Origin: Maioricimonas rarisocia | GTDB lineage: Bacteria; Planctomycetota; Planctomycetia; Planctomycetales; Planctomycetaceae | Assembly (NCBI RefSeq): GCF_007747795.1 | Contig: NZ_CP036275.1 | Coordinates: 5,882,001-5,946,000, forward strand | Length of the DNA stretch: 64,000 nt | Reading direction: 5' to 3' | Part shown: piece by piece, positions 17,541 to 26,078 of the stretch | Layout: each line of letters begins with the position of its first letter | Numbering within the stretch: position 1 is the first letter of the stretch | Notes under the pieces: model-generated | The model's database searches: none | What the model was told of the DNA's origin: nothing | Seen by the model: only the letters and a program-made list of their open reading frames with translations | Program-made: the position numbers and the translations under genes

Positions 17541-20464
17541 GCCGGTTCCTCCTGCGGGTATGGATCGGAGGACGACACGGAAGAGTCCACCGTCCGCTGA
17601 GCACCGTCCCGAAGGGACTCGATCAGATGTTTCAGTTTCAGTGTGTTCCGCGAGAGGTTGAACTCCCGCAGCACCAGCTCTCGCCCGGCGTCAGCCAGAG
17701 TCGTCCGCAGCGTGTCATCGTCACGCAGGCGGGCGACCGCTTCGGCAATGGCTTCGGAGTCACGGGGAGGCGTCAGCAGACCGGTCAGTTCGTGCCGGAC
17801 CAGTTCGGGAATGCCGGACAGGTCGCTTCCGATCACCGCCACGTTGCAGCCCATCGCTTCCATCAGCACGACGGGGATGCCTTCCCTGCGGCCGTTTCGT
17901 GTCGGAACGCTCGGAGCGACCAGCAGATCGACCTGCTGGAGCAGCGCACGGATCTCCGGGCCGGTTCGGCGGCCATGGATACGGACCGACTCGCTGATTC
18001 CCAGCTCATTCGTCAGCGACTCGAGCATTGCCTGATCGGGACCGTCCCCCACCAGATGACAGAGGACCGGTTTCCCCTGCTCGGCGAGTCGGGCGCAGGC
18101 TTCGAGCAGATACCGTTGCCCTTTGACTTCATGCAGAGTGCCGACGCAGACGATCTGGAACGGTCCGTCACCCCGCTCGAACTCCGTGGGTTCCGTCCGT
18201 GGAGCGAACTCGTGTGGGTCGATGCCGCAGTGGATGACGTGAACCTGATCGGCGGAGTCGGGTCCGCATTCGTCGATGATCAACCGTCGGTTGTAGTCGG
18301 AGATCGTCACGACGGCGGCTGCATCGCGCACCTTTTCGGCCAGCATGTGCCGGTCGCGATGCAGGTCGGAACCGTGAGCCGTAAAGCTGTACGGGATGCC
18401 GGTCAGCTGATGGATCACCCACGCGACCGCCGCCGGATGACTGGCAAAGTGGGCGTGCAGGTGATCGATCTTCTCCTGCTGCATCCGCTCCGCGAGGCGT
18501 ACGGCCTTCGGGAAGAACAGGATCGCCCCTGTGAGGTAGCGGCGGCTGCCCCAGTTGACGCGTACCAGCGTGGACAGTGTCTGCACGTAGCGGACGGGTG
18601 ACTTCACGAACCGGCGTACGTTCGCCGCGAGGATGCTGGCAGACATCATCGGCGTGAAGTGGGCCCGTTCGACGAACGGAGCCGCTTCCGGGTGGATCAC
18701 CTTTGTCCGTTCGCGCCGGAGCGGGAACACTTCGACCGTCCCGCCGAGGCGCTGCATTTCCACCATCTCGCGCAGGATGAACGTCTCAGTGATCTTGGGG
18801 AAGCGGGACATCATGTAGGCGATGCGGAGACCGGAAGGAGACGCGGTCTGCGTGTCGTCTGCGCCGGCAGGAGTCGAGTCTGTCATGTCGTGGCCCTCTG
18901 CGGTCGGTGAGGCGAGCCAGCGACGGAACAGCGGATTCCGCGTCAGCTCTGGAAAGATCGTTTCGGTCTCCAGCGAGGTTCGACAGACGAGCAGCACGAT
19001 CACCGAACTGCCAATGGCCAGGAGGCTTCCCGTCAGCCACCCTGGCCCGGTCACAAGAGCGACCGTCGCCAGTCCGGCTGCGACCAGCGTCGTCACGAAC
19101 GTCGCCCGGGAGCCACGGTCCCGCTGGATGCGGATGTCGGTCAGCAGTCGCAGTGAGACCGCTTTCAGCACGCAGTGAAGTGCGATGCCCAGCGACACAC
19201 TCGCAGCCGCCCCGACCGCGCCAAACCGCGGGATCGCCAGCCACGCCAGCGTCAGAGTGACGACCGTCGCCAGTACGTCGATCAGCACCGTCTCCCGCAC
19301 CAGCCCCATAATCTTGAGCAGCCGACCGTTGAATCCGTAACTCGCCTGAATGAAATAGCCGGTCGCCAGGATGACCAGCAGTGTTGCCGCGTCCGCATAG
19401 GCGCCGCCGAACATGGTCACGGTCACCGGCCGGGCCAGCGCGACGCAGCCGGCAAACACCGGGAAACTGAGCGTCATGATCCACAGGCTGCTGTTGCGGT
19501 ACAGCGCTGCCAGTTCGCCGGTGGCATCGCGCGCGAACAACCGGGATGCAACGGCCGTAAACATCACCGAAAAGTTGATGATCACCAGTTCGTTGAGTCG
19601 GACGACCGGAAGTACGGCCCGAAAGGAAGCGGTCGCTTCCGCCGTTCCCAGCCAGCCGAGAAAGACGACGATCAGTGTCCCCCGCGCCAGGAAAGCGGCG
19701 TCGGAGCTGAGCATCGGCAGCCCGAATGCGAGAAACTCCCGTGCGGGAATCTCCGGCCGTCTCGTCCCCAGCCGCGCCAGCAGTCCTTCCTCGTGCAGCA
19801 GTCGCCCGGCCATCCAGCCGTCCACCAGCAGGCCACACAGACCGACGGCCAGCAGTCCCCCGGCGATCTGAACGGGCGAGCCTCCCAGTGTCACGACGCT
19901 GGCGACAACGATCAGTTTCAGGGTCGGCCCGAACAGATGCTTCCGGAAGAAGACCGACCGCGCACCACGAAGGACCGTCAGCAGCGACAGCACCACGCTG
20001 GCAAATGCGTTGACCGGTACGAGCCACGCAAGCAGCAGCAGCATCGAGAGAGCAGTCGGGTCGAGATCCAGCCAACCGGAGATCGGTCCGCCGGCCAGCA
20101 GCAGCGTGCCGATAAACGCCGAACCGATGAGAAACGGCCACAGGCAGGCAAAGGCGAATGCTCCACTCAGCCGGGCAAACTCACGCCGTTCGTGATACAT
20201 CGCTCCGAAGCGGGCGAACGTCTTGTCCATGCTGAAGGCGGCGGCCAACGCTGCCATCTCGACGATCGACAAGGCGTAGGCCAGCGCCCCGTAGTCGGTC
20301 TTCGACAACGAACGGACGATGACAACCTGCGTGGCCAGATTGAGCAGAATCGAGCAACCCCGTCCGGCCAGCAGCAGAACCGATCCGCGGACCTGCCGGC
20401 GCATGCTGCCGGCGGTCGACGCGCAGCCCGAAGTGTCAACCAGTGGAGTGCTCGTGGCGGTCAC
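17528..20464 (-). CDS. Wzx-like flippase fused to a GT4 glycosyltransferase
   Basis: One uninterrupted frame of 978 codons. Residues 20-520 are a polysaccharide flippase (MATE/Wzx type) with about fourteen TM helices. From residue 527 (an internal ATG at 18886) follows a complete GT4 enzyme of the WcaL/amylovoran type, with RIAYMMSRFPKITETFILREM, HAHFASHP, FTAHGSD and the donor-site EGIPVVLMEAMG. The start is taken as GTG at 20464, whose GTGA overlaps the stop of the Wzz-like gene; ATG at 20404 is the alternative. The internal ATG also sits in an ATGA, the form of the other overlaps in this operon, so a sequence error or recent frame change that joined two genes is possible. As written it is a fusion of lipid-linked unit assembly and translocation. 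Confidence 0.8.
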   Translation of the reverse strand: MTATSTPLVDTSGCASTAGSMRRQVRGSVLLLAGRGCSILLNLATQVVIVRSLSKTDYGALAYALSIVEMAALAAAFSMDKTFARFGAMYHERREFARLSGAFAFACLWPFLIGSAFIGTLLLAGGPISGWLDLDPTALSMLLLLAWLVPVNAFASVVLSLLTVLRGARSVFFRKHLFGPTLKLIVVASVVTLGGSPVQIAGGLLAVGLCGLLVDGWMAGRLLHEEGLLARLGTRRPEIPAREFLAFGLPMLSSDAAFLARGTLIVVFLGWLGTAEATASFRAVLPVVRLNELVIINFSVMFTAVASRLFARDATGELAALYRNSSLWIMTLSFPVFAGCVALARPVTVTMFGGAYADAATLLVILATGYFIQASYGFNGRLLKIMGLVRETVLIDVLATVVTLTLAWLAIPRFGAVGAAASVSLGIALHCVLKAVSLRLLTDIRIQRDRGSRATFVTTLVAAGLATVALVTGPGWLTGSLLAIGSSVIVLLVCRTSLETETIFPELTRNPLFRRWLASPTAEGHDMTDSTPAGADDTQTASPSGLRIAYMMSRFPKITETFILREMVEMQRLGGTVEVFPLRRERTKVIHPEAAPFVERAHFTPMMSASILAANVRRFVKSPVRYVQTLSTLVRVNWGSRRYLTGAILFFPKAVRLAERMQQEKIDHLHAHFASHPAAVAWVIHQLTGIPYSFTAHGSDLHRDRHMLAEKVRDAAAVVTISDYNRRLIIDECGPDSADQVHVIHCGIDPHEFAPRTEPTEFERGDGPFQIVCVGTLHEVKGQRYLLEACARLAEQGKPVLCHLVGDGPDQAMLESLTNELGISESVRIHGRRTGPEIRALLQQVDLLVAPSVPTRNGRREGIPVVLMEAMGCNVAVIGSDLSGIPELVRHELTGLLTPPRDSEAIAEAVARLRDDDTLRTTLADAGRELVLREFNLSRNTLKLKHLIESLRDGAQRTVDSSVSSSDPYPQEEPACLC

Positions 20465-21912
20465 GAATGCGCTCCGGTCACGGCTGTTGTACTGCCCGGT
20501 GCGTCGGTTCCATTCATAACCGTTCGGTGCAACGCCCGTGCGTCCCGCAGGATGTCCAGTTCGGGTGCGTCGTCGGCACTGGATTCGTGGGGGGCAGATT
20601 CCAGCGGCCACCGCAGCGAGCTCAGCAGGTCGGTCTCCCGGATGACGACCCAGGTCAGGCTCAGCAGCATTCCCAGAGCCCCGCACACGACGAGCAACGG
20701 TCCGGGAAGTGGCCAGATCGGCTCCTGCGGAACGACGTAATCGTCCAGCACCTGCACGAACACGGACGCCCGGCCTCTGGCCAGGGCCCGGTCGGCAAGT
20801 TCCAGCGACTCGCGCGTTGCCAGCGTCGAGGCGTGCAGTTCTCCTACCCGCTCGATCTCGGTCAGCAACTGCTGCTCTTCGAGCAGCCCCGTTTCGAGTT
20901 CCTGCAGCCGCGTTCGTTCCTCGGCAATCAGCGTCTGAAGCGCCTGTTCCTGCGAACGGACGGCTGCAAGTTGCCGCCCGGCGTCGATCCGCACCTGCTC
21001 GCGGACAGACTCCAGCTCCTGCTCGAGGCTGGCGATTCGCTGTTCGAGGGCAATCCGCTCCCGGTGCTTGGGGCCGAGAATTCTCTTCGACTCTTCCAGC
21101 GCAGCGCGTGCTTCCCGCAGTTCGCCGCTGACCTGAAGCATCTCGCGATACAGAGAACTGTCGACGGCCGCTTCCGGAACAGAGACGCCGCGTTCGCTTT
21201 CTGCACTGTCCGCGACCGACTCGAGCTGAATGCGTCGCGCCCTGGCCGCCGCCCACTGGTCAGTCAGATCCCGCAGCACGGCATCTTCCCGTTGTCTGAC
21301 GTCGGTGCCGGCTCCCCCCAGCGAGTAGCCGGCACGCACGGCGGCCAGCTGCGTCTGCATGTTGTCCAGTTGCTCGCTCAGTTCGGACTCGCGCCGGGCC
21401 ACCAGTTCGACCGATTCGGAAGCGGTCGTCTGTTCGACGTCCCGCAGGTGCTCCTGATAGCTCGCGAGAATCGATTCGAGACGTCGCGTGGCCTGCTGCG
21501 GGTCGTTGTGCCGAAACGTCACCCGCACGATGTCCGTGGCGGCCAGCGGAATGACCCGCAGCTCGTCGAGCACGTCTTCGACGGGATCGTCATCCGGTTC
21601 CGGCGGAGTGGCGGGGGGAACGAGTTCCAGAGCCCGGCCGATCGTCAACGGACTGCGGATCACTTCGGCCTGCGTCGACAGGAATTCCTTGTCGTACGTC
21701 TTCGTCGCCCCTTTGCCATCGAGGCCGAGCCCGAGGTTCTGAACGACGACGCGGACTTCCGCCTCGTAGATCCTCTCGGCCACGGTCAGATAGGCAGCGC
21801 CCAGGGCTACGGCCACGCCCGTGGCGCAGAGGATCGTTCGCCAGTGGCTGAGTATGGTCCGCACGTCGACAACATCGACGAGTCGGGACGACGTTGAATG
21901 ATGGTCGGTCAT
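20461..21912 (-). CDS. Wzz-like polysaccharide co-polymerase without kinase domain
   Basis: 483 residues. A TM helix lies near 27-47, followed by a Wzz-type periplasmic domain with YEAEVRVVVQN, then a long coiled coil of about 230 residues rich in Glu, Arg, Leu and Ala, and a second TM helix near 405-430 with a short cytoplasmic tail. Such proteins set chain length and contact the outer-membrane exporter. The tail has no Walker motif and no Tyr cluster, so this is a PCP without the BY-kinase domain, and no separate kinase is in the window. The start at 21912 is the ATG before the first TM region; a frame open to 22326 would add 138 residues of poor quality. It is the first gene of the minus-strand operon. 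Confidence 0.82.
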   Translation of the reverse strand: MTDHHSTSSRLVDVVDVRTILSHWRTILCATGVAVALGAAYLTVAERIYEAEVRVVVQNLGLGLDGKGATKTYDKEFLSTQAEVIRSPLTIGRALELVPPATPPEPDDDPVEDVLDELRVIPLAATDIVRVTFRHNDPQQATRRLESILASYQEHLRDVEQTTASESVELVARRESELSEQLDNMQTQLAAVRAGYSLGGAGTDVRQREDAVLRDLTDQWAAARARRIQLESVADSAESERGVSVPEAAVDSSLYREMLQVSGELREARAALEESKRILGPKHRERIALEQRIASLEQELESVREQVRIDAGRQLAAVRSQEQALQTLIAEERTRLQELETGLLEEQQLLTEIERVGELHASTLATRESLELADRALARGRASVFVQVLDDYVVPQEPIWPLPGPLLVVCGALGMLLSLTWVVIRETDLLSSLRWPLESAPHESSADDAPELDILRDARALHRTVMNGTDAPGSTTAVTGAHS

Positions 21913-22315
21913 AATGCTGCTCGCGGCCGGTGACGGCCCGCTCGAGGCCGGTGGACAGCAGGGATCTTCCGGCTCAACCGGAGCCGGCGGGAGATGAATC
22001 GGCGCATCTCCGGTTGGGACGCGCGGCACGCGCCGGCCCCTTCCACAACAAATGTGTGTCGAATCGGCCGCCGTTTCCCGATTGCCTCCCCGCAGCGGCA
22101 CGAACTCGGCCCTCAGCCGTCCGGTCAGCGCGGTTCTGCGGAATGTCGGCCCGCGCTGCCCGATTTCGACGGCCGACAACACCTGCATCGCCAGGATGCG
22201 ACGACCTCGGAGAAGTGCGTCTTCTAGGTTTGAACTGAGAATCGGGCCCTTCACGCGCAGGATGCCGCGGAACGTCGCCCTGCCGGCGATCGAACACGCA
22301 ATCAGGAAACGGAGC
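21913..22315. other. divergent intergenic region of the polysaccharide locus
   Basis: 403 bases between the two divergent exopolysaccharide operons. Frames cross it on both strands but they are Arg/Pro-rich, do not resemble proteins and overlap one another. It must hold the promoters of both operons. I saw no clear -35/-10 pair, hairpin or regulator palindrome. Confidence 0.4.
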
Positions 22316-23011
22316 ATGTCCACCACAACCGAACAGGCGGCCGCATCACGCCGTTCCGGACTGAAACCGTCCGCAACTGCGGCAGGACTGCGCGACCATC
22401 GTCTCTCCCGCCCGTACTACGACGCGGCCAAGAGGGTGATGGATCTCGTGCTGTGCATGATGCTGCTGCCATTCGTGCTACCGGTGATCGCGGTCTGCGC
22501 CGCGGCGATCTGGCTCGAAGACCCGGGCCCGGTCTTCTTCATGCAGAACCGGACGGGTCGCTTCGGTCGGCGCTTCCGCATGTACAAGCTGCGAACGATG
22601 GTGACCAACGCCGAAGAACTGAAGGAGCAGTTGCGGCACCTGAACGAACTGACCTGGCCCGACTTTAAACTCACGAATGATCCGCGCGTGCTGAAGGTCG
22701 GCGCGTTCCTGAGGAAGACGAGCCTCGACGAGCTGCCCCAGATCTTCAACGTGATCCGGGGAGAGATGAGTCTGGTCGGCCCCCGCCCCACCTCATTCTC
22801 GTCCGATACCTACACGCTCTGGCACACCGAACGACTCGAGGTGCTGCCGGGCATCACCGGACTCTGGCAGGTCAGCGGTCGCAGCGACGTCGACTTCGAC
22901 GATCGCCTGCGTCTGGACATCGAATACATCCGTCGCCGCAGCCTGTGGTTCGACATCAAGCTTCTGGTCCGAACCGTCCTGGCCGTCATCCGTCCCAAGG
23001 GAGCCTACTGA
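22316..23011 (+). CDS. initiating sugar-phosphate transferase (WbaP/WcaJ type, catalytic half)
   Basis: 231 residues of the bacterial sugar transferase family: a re-entrant membrane helix near 38-62, then YKLRTMVTNAEEL, KTSLDELPQIFNVIRGEMSLVGPRP and PGITGLWQVSGRSDVDFDDR. These enzymes move a sugar-1-phosphate from a UDP-sugar to undecaprenyl phosphate, the first step of repeat-unit assembly. Only the catalytic part is present, without the four N-terminal TM helices of full WbaP, as in minimal PglC-like forms. GGAG lies just before the ATG at 22316. It opens the plus-strand operon. Confidence 0.92.
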   Translation: MSTTTEQAAASRRSGLKPSATAAGLRDHRLSRPYYDAAKRVMDLVLCMMLLPFVLPVIAVCAAAIWLEDPGPVFFMQNRTGRFGRRFRMYKLRTMVTNAEELKEQLRHLNELTWPDFKLTNDPRVLKVGAFLRKTSLDELPQIFNVIRGEMSLVGPRPTSFSSDTYTLWHTERLEVLPGITGLWQVSGRSDVDFDDRLRLDIEYIRRRSLWFDIKLLVRTVLAVIRPKGAY

Positions 23012-23106
23012 GTTGCGGCACCCCGCAACGGAATGCCCGAACACTCCCTCTCAGTTCCCGGACGAATCCGTCCCCTGTCACCCGCCATCGGCGGCGGAGC
23101 CAAAGC

Positions 23107-23964
23107 ATGCAGCATTACCGACTGTGGGTCGCCGGAATGGTCAACTGGCTGTTCCTGCTGTTCAACATCGAACGGATCCACGAACCGCTCGATCTGGCGT
23201 CCTTCGTCTACGTGCTCGTCACGATCGGGAGCGTCTGCCTGCTGGTGTTCCGGCGGCTGCGCGACATTCCGCTCGCATGGACGCTGCTCGGCACACTGCT
23301 GGTGTACGTGCTGTTCAAGGCGGCACTCGGTTACCACGTCTCGCCTCAGGCGTGGCCGATCATGACCGTCGAAGCAATTGCCATCTGCATCACGCTGTTC
23401 CTGGCCACGATGATCGGGCGGACCGCTGACGCCTTCACCGAATCGGCTGCCGAACTCGTCCAGATCATTCGTGGACGCGAAGTTCCCCAGCTGAGCGACG
23501 TCGAAGCCGAAATGCAGCGTGAAATCCGTCGGGCTCGCCGTCACGAGCGCCCGCTGGCGATGGTGACCATCCAGCCGCAGGACGCCTCGATGACCGAGTC
23601 TCTGGGGCGGTTCGTGCGGGAGCTGGAGGACGAACTGGCCCGCCGCTATGCCATGAGCGGATTGGCGGAACTGCTGCTGAACGAAACCAAATCAAACGAC
23701 ATCGTCGCCTGGGACGGCAAGCAGTTTCTGCTGCTGCTGCCCGAGACGCAGTCGGATCAGGCCGCGCAGATGCTCGAGAGGATCCGGCAGCGGATTGCCA
23801 CATCGCTCGGACTGCAGGTCGACACCGGCCTCTCCGCCTTTCCGGGTGAAGAAATCACCTTCAACGGTCTGCTGGAACGCGCGAGCGACAGCACCTCAAG
23901 CGAGCCGGTTCGCGATTCCGACGCGCCGTCCGACTTACCACTGACGGCAGGAGCCCGCACATGA
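23107..23964 (+). CDS. membrane protein with degenerate GGDEF domain
   Basis: 285 residues: about four TM helices in the first 110 residues, then a GGDEF-like fold (about 135-265). The domain shows IVAWDGKQFLLLLPE and LSAFPGEEITFNGLLERA, both in the right order for a diguanylate cyclase, but the signature GGDEF is replaced by DGKQF at 203-207. Cyclase activity is therefore unlikely. Such proteins can bind nucleotides or act as scaffolds, which is inference here. It lies between the initiating transferase and further polysaccharide genes; its last four bases overlap the next ATG (ATGA). It could link c-di-GMP signals to polymer production, as degenerate GGDEF proteins do in Pel synthesis. Confidence 0.72.
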   Translation: MQHYRLWVAGMVNWLFLLFNIERIHEPLDLASFVYVLVTIGSVCLLVFRRLRDIPLAWTLLGTLLVYVLFKAALGYHVSPQAWPIMTVEAIAICITLFLATMIGRTADAFTESAAELVQIIRGREVPQLSDVEAEMQREIRRARRHERPLAMVTIQPQDASMTESLGRFVRELEDELARRYAMSGLAELLLNETKSNDIVAWDGKQFLLLLPETQSDQAAQMLERIRQRIATSLGLQVDTGLSAFPGEEITFNGLLERASDSTSSEPVRDSDAPSDLPLTAGART

Positions 23965-24686
23965 TTGCCCTGTCCGGGAATGCCCCCAAACGTTCCGCGT
24001 CGCTGCCGGCGATCCTGCTGGCCATGTTCGGCGTGTACTCGGTGGCCCTGATCATCACCGAGTGGATGACCTCTCAGGAGTACGTCCGCCACTTCGTGAC
24101 CGACATCGTCGGCCCGGTCCCTCTGTACGCGATCAACACCTCACTGAGCGTGTTTCTGCTCTGGGGGACGGCACTGCTGTTTGTCGTAGCGGCTCAGATC
24201 CCCGTGCGCAGCGGCAGATCCGCCATACCTGGATGGTGGCTGTACTCGCAGGCAGCGGTCTTCGCCTACCTGGGGGCCGACGACCGGTTTCTGATCCACG
24301 AAACCGTCGCCGCCCTCCTGGACATCGGCGACCACTACGTCCTGTTCGGCGTGGGAATGGCCGAGGCGGCGCTGCTGGCGTTTGCATTTCGTGAAGGATG
24401 GATCAAGACGACAGCTCTCCTCTCGCTGGGTGTCGCCTCGATTCTGTTTGCGGCGATGCTCGGTGTCGACGCGCTGGCGCCGCACGATCTGCGGCTGCGG
24501 CTGTCGGTCGAAGACGTCCTCAAGACCTGGGCCTGCCTGATGTTTCTGCGGTTCAGCTGGCTGATGCTGTTCTCGATCATCGATCAACTGGCTGCCACAC
24601 CGGAACCCGCCGTTTCGACGACTGCAGCAGAACTCCGGCAGAACACCATCGGGCGCACGCCGGCCAGCATCGGAGCGCAGTCATGA
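23961..24686 (+). CDS. hypothetical membrane protein in polysaccharide operon
   Basis: 241 residues with about six hydrophobic helices and almost no soluble domain; family not recognised. A conserved-looking polar stretch LGADDRFLIHE lies between helices three and four and could be an active or binding site, since such charged groups are rare inside membrane proteins. The ATG overlaps the preceding stop (ATGA, 23961-23964), and the stop overlaps the next start in the same way (24683-24686), so it is translated together with both neighbours. An unrecognised transporter, or an enzyme acting on a lipid-linked intermediate, are both open. Confidence 0.7.
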   Translation: MIALSGNAPKRSASLPAILLAMFGVYSVALIITEWMTSQEYVRHFVTDIVGPVPLYAINTSLSVFLLWGTALLFVVAAQIPVRSGRSAIPGWWLYSQAAVFAYLGADDRFLIHETVAALLDIGDHYVLFGVGMAEAALLAFAFREGWIKTTALLSLGVASILFAAMLGVDALAPHDLRLRLSVEDVLKTWACLMFLRFSWLMLFSIIDQLAATPEPAVSTTAAELRQNTIGRTPASIGAQS

Positions 24687-26032
24687 TCTCTGCCGGGACG
24701 GGCATGGAAACGACGACGCTGGTGGACCGCGCGGACTGCGTGAGCGTCCCCGGTCACGCCGCGTCGTCGGGTTCTGTCGCGTCCCAGTGCCTGTCCCCGC
24801 GCCGCGGAGAGGTCCTGCTGCTGGGCGACGACACACGGACAATGCTTCCGGTCATCCGTTCGCTGGGTCGAAAAGGCGTCGCCGTCGACGCCGCCTGGGT
24901 CAGTGATCGCTCGCCGATCCGGTCGTCCCGGTACCTGCGGACCGTGCACGAGCTGCCCCGCCTGGACGAGGGGCCCGAGTGCTGGGTTCCCGCACTCGAA
25001 GCGCTGGTGCACTGCAGTTCCTATGAGCTGGTGATTCCGGTCACCGAACCTGCTCTGTTTGCGCTGCAGGAGCAGCGCCATCGTCTGGAGACAGGCGTCC
25101 GGCTGGGCATGATCGACTCGGACGTCTTCATCGCGACCAGCGACAAGGGCATGATGCAGCGAATTGCCGAGCGGGCCGGAATCCCGACGCCCAGATCGTG
25201 GAGCGTCGACAGCATGGCGCAACTCGATGCCGCGCTGGCGCAGCAGAACGGCCCCGTCGTCGTGAAGCCGACATGTTCGATCGCGATCGACGACAGCCCT
25301 CTGAAACACTTCGTCCAGATCTTCGACGACCGGTCCGAGTGCCGCTTCGCTGCCCGAACGATGCTCGATCGCTTCGAAAGCATTGTCCTCCAGGAGTACG
25401 TTGCCGGCCGCGGCTGCGGTGTGGAATTCCTTGCCCGCAACGGCGAAATGCTGGTGACGTTTCAGCATCGGCGACTGCACGAGACAAGCGGGCACGGCAG
25501 CACCTACCGGGAGGGCCAGGTTCCTTCCCCCGAGTTGGCCAACGCCACGCAACGACTGTTGCGGGCCGTGAACTACACCGGCGTGGGAATGTGCGAGTTC
25601 CGGGTCGACGACGAGACCGGACGTTGGGTTTTTGTCGAACTGAACCCCCGCTTCTGGGGCTCACTCCCCCTCGCGGCCGCCTCCGGTGTCGACTTTCCCT
25701 GGTATCTGTACCAGTTGCTCACCGAGGGGCGGACCGACTTCGACTGCCAGCCCCGCAGCGGCCTCCGCAGCCGGAACCTTTCGGCTGATCTGCGGTGGAT
25801 GTGGAGGGCCCTGATTCGCCGCGGCACCGGTGCCTCCGCGGTGCATGAGCAGACCTGCGGCTGGAGACTGAACGAGGTGTCGGGCGGTCGGCTGCTTTGC
25901 GACGCGATGCGACTTCTGCTCTGGCGGGACTCGATCGACTCGTTTGCACGAGATGACTGGCGTCCCTTTGTCCGGGAACTGCTGCGGCTCTGCCAGCGAC
26001 GCCTCCCCGCGATTGCGCAGCGGACACGCTGA
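24683..26032 (+). CDS. ATP-grasp enzyme in polysaccharide operon
   Basis: 449 residues. An N-terminal Rossmann-like part (about 45-145) begins with EVLLLGDDTRTMLPVIRSLGRKG, split by few insertions, and is followed by an ATP-grasp fold (about 150-360). Landmarks are ATSDKGMMQRIAERAGIPTP, PVVVKPT, VLQEYVAGRGCGVEF and VFVELNPRFWGSLPLA, where Glu and Asn bind metal. The family makes acyl-phosphate intermediates to join a carboxylate to an amine or thiol, as in carbamoyl-phosphate synthase. In a polysaccharide operon it may attach an amino acid to a sugar carboxylate or make a precursor; this is inference. The ATG overlaps the previous stop (ATGA). Confidence 0.82.
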   Translation: MISAGTGMETTTLVDRADCVSVPGHAASSGSVASQCLSPRRGEVLLLGDDTRTMLPVIRSLGRKGVAVDAAWVSDRSPIRSSRYLRTVHELPRLDEGPECWVPALEALVHCSSYELVIPVTEPALFALQEQRHRLETGVRLGMIDSDVFIATSDKGMMQRIAERAGIPTPRSWSVDSMAQLDAALAQQNGPVVVKPTCSIAIDDSPLKHFVQIFDDRSECRFAARTMLDRFESIVLQEYVAGRGCGVEFLARNGEMLVTFQHRRLHETSGHGSTYREGQVPSPELANATQRLLRAVNYTGVGMCEFRVDDETGRWVFVELNPRFWGSLPLAAASGVDFPWYLYQLLTEGRTDFDCQPRSGLRSRNLSADLRWMWRALIRRGTGASAVHEQTCGWRLNEVSGGRLLCDAMRLLLWRDSIDSFARDDWRPFVRELLRLCQRRLPAIAQRTR

Positions 26033-26078
26033 CTCCCGAAACTTTCCTTCACCCCTGACACAGGATCCGGGACAGGCC

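Noticed and set aside
19175-20740. Plus-strand frame of 521 codons over the flippase
   Set aside because: It is antisense to the TM helices of the flippase, with a Gln/Arg-rich composition and no known pattern.
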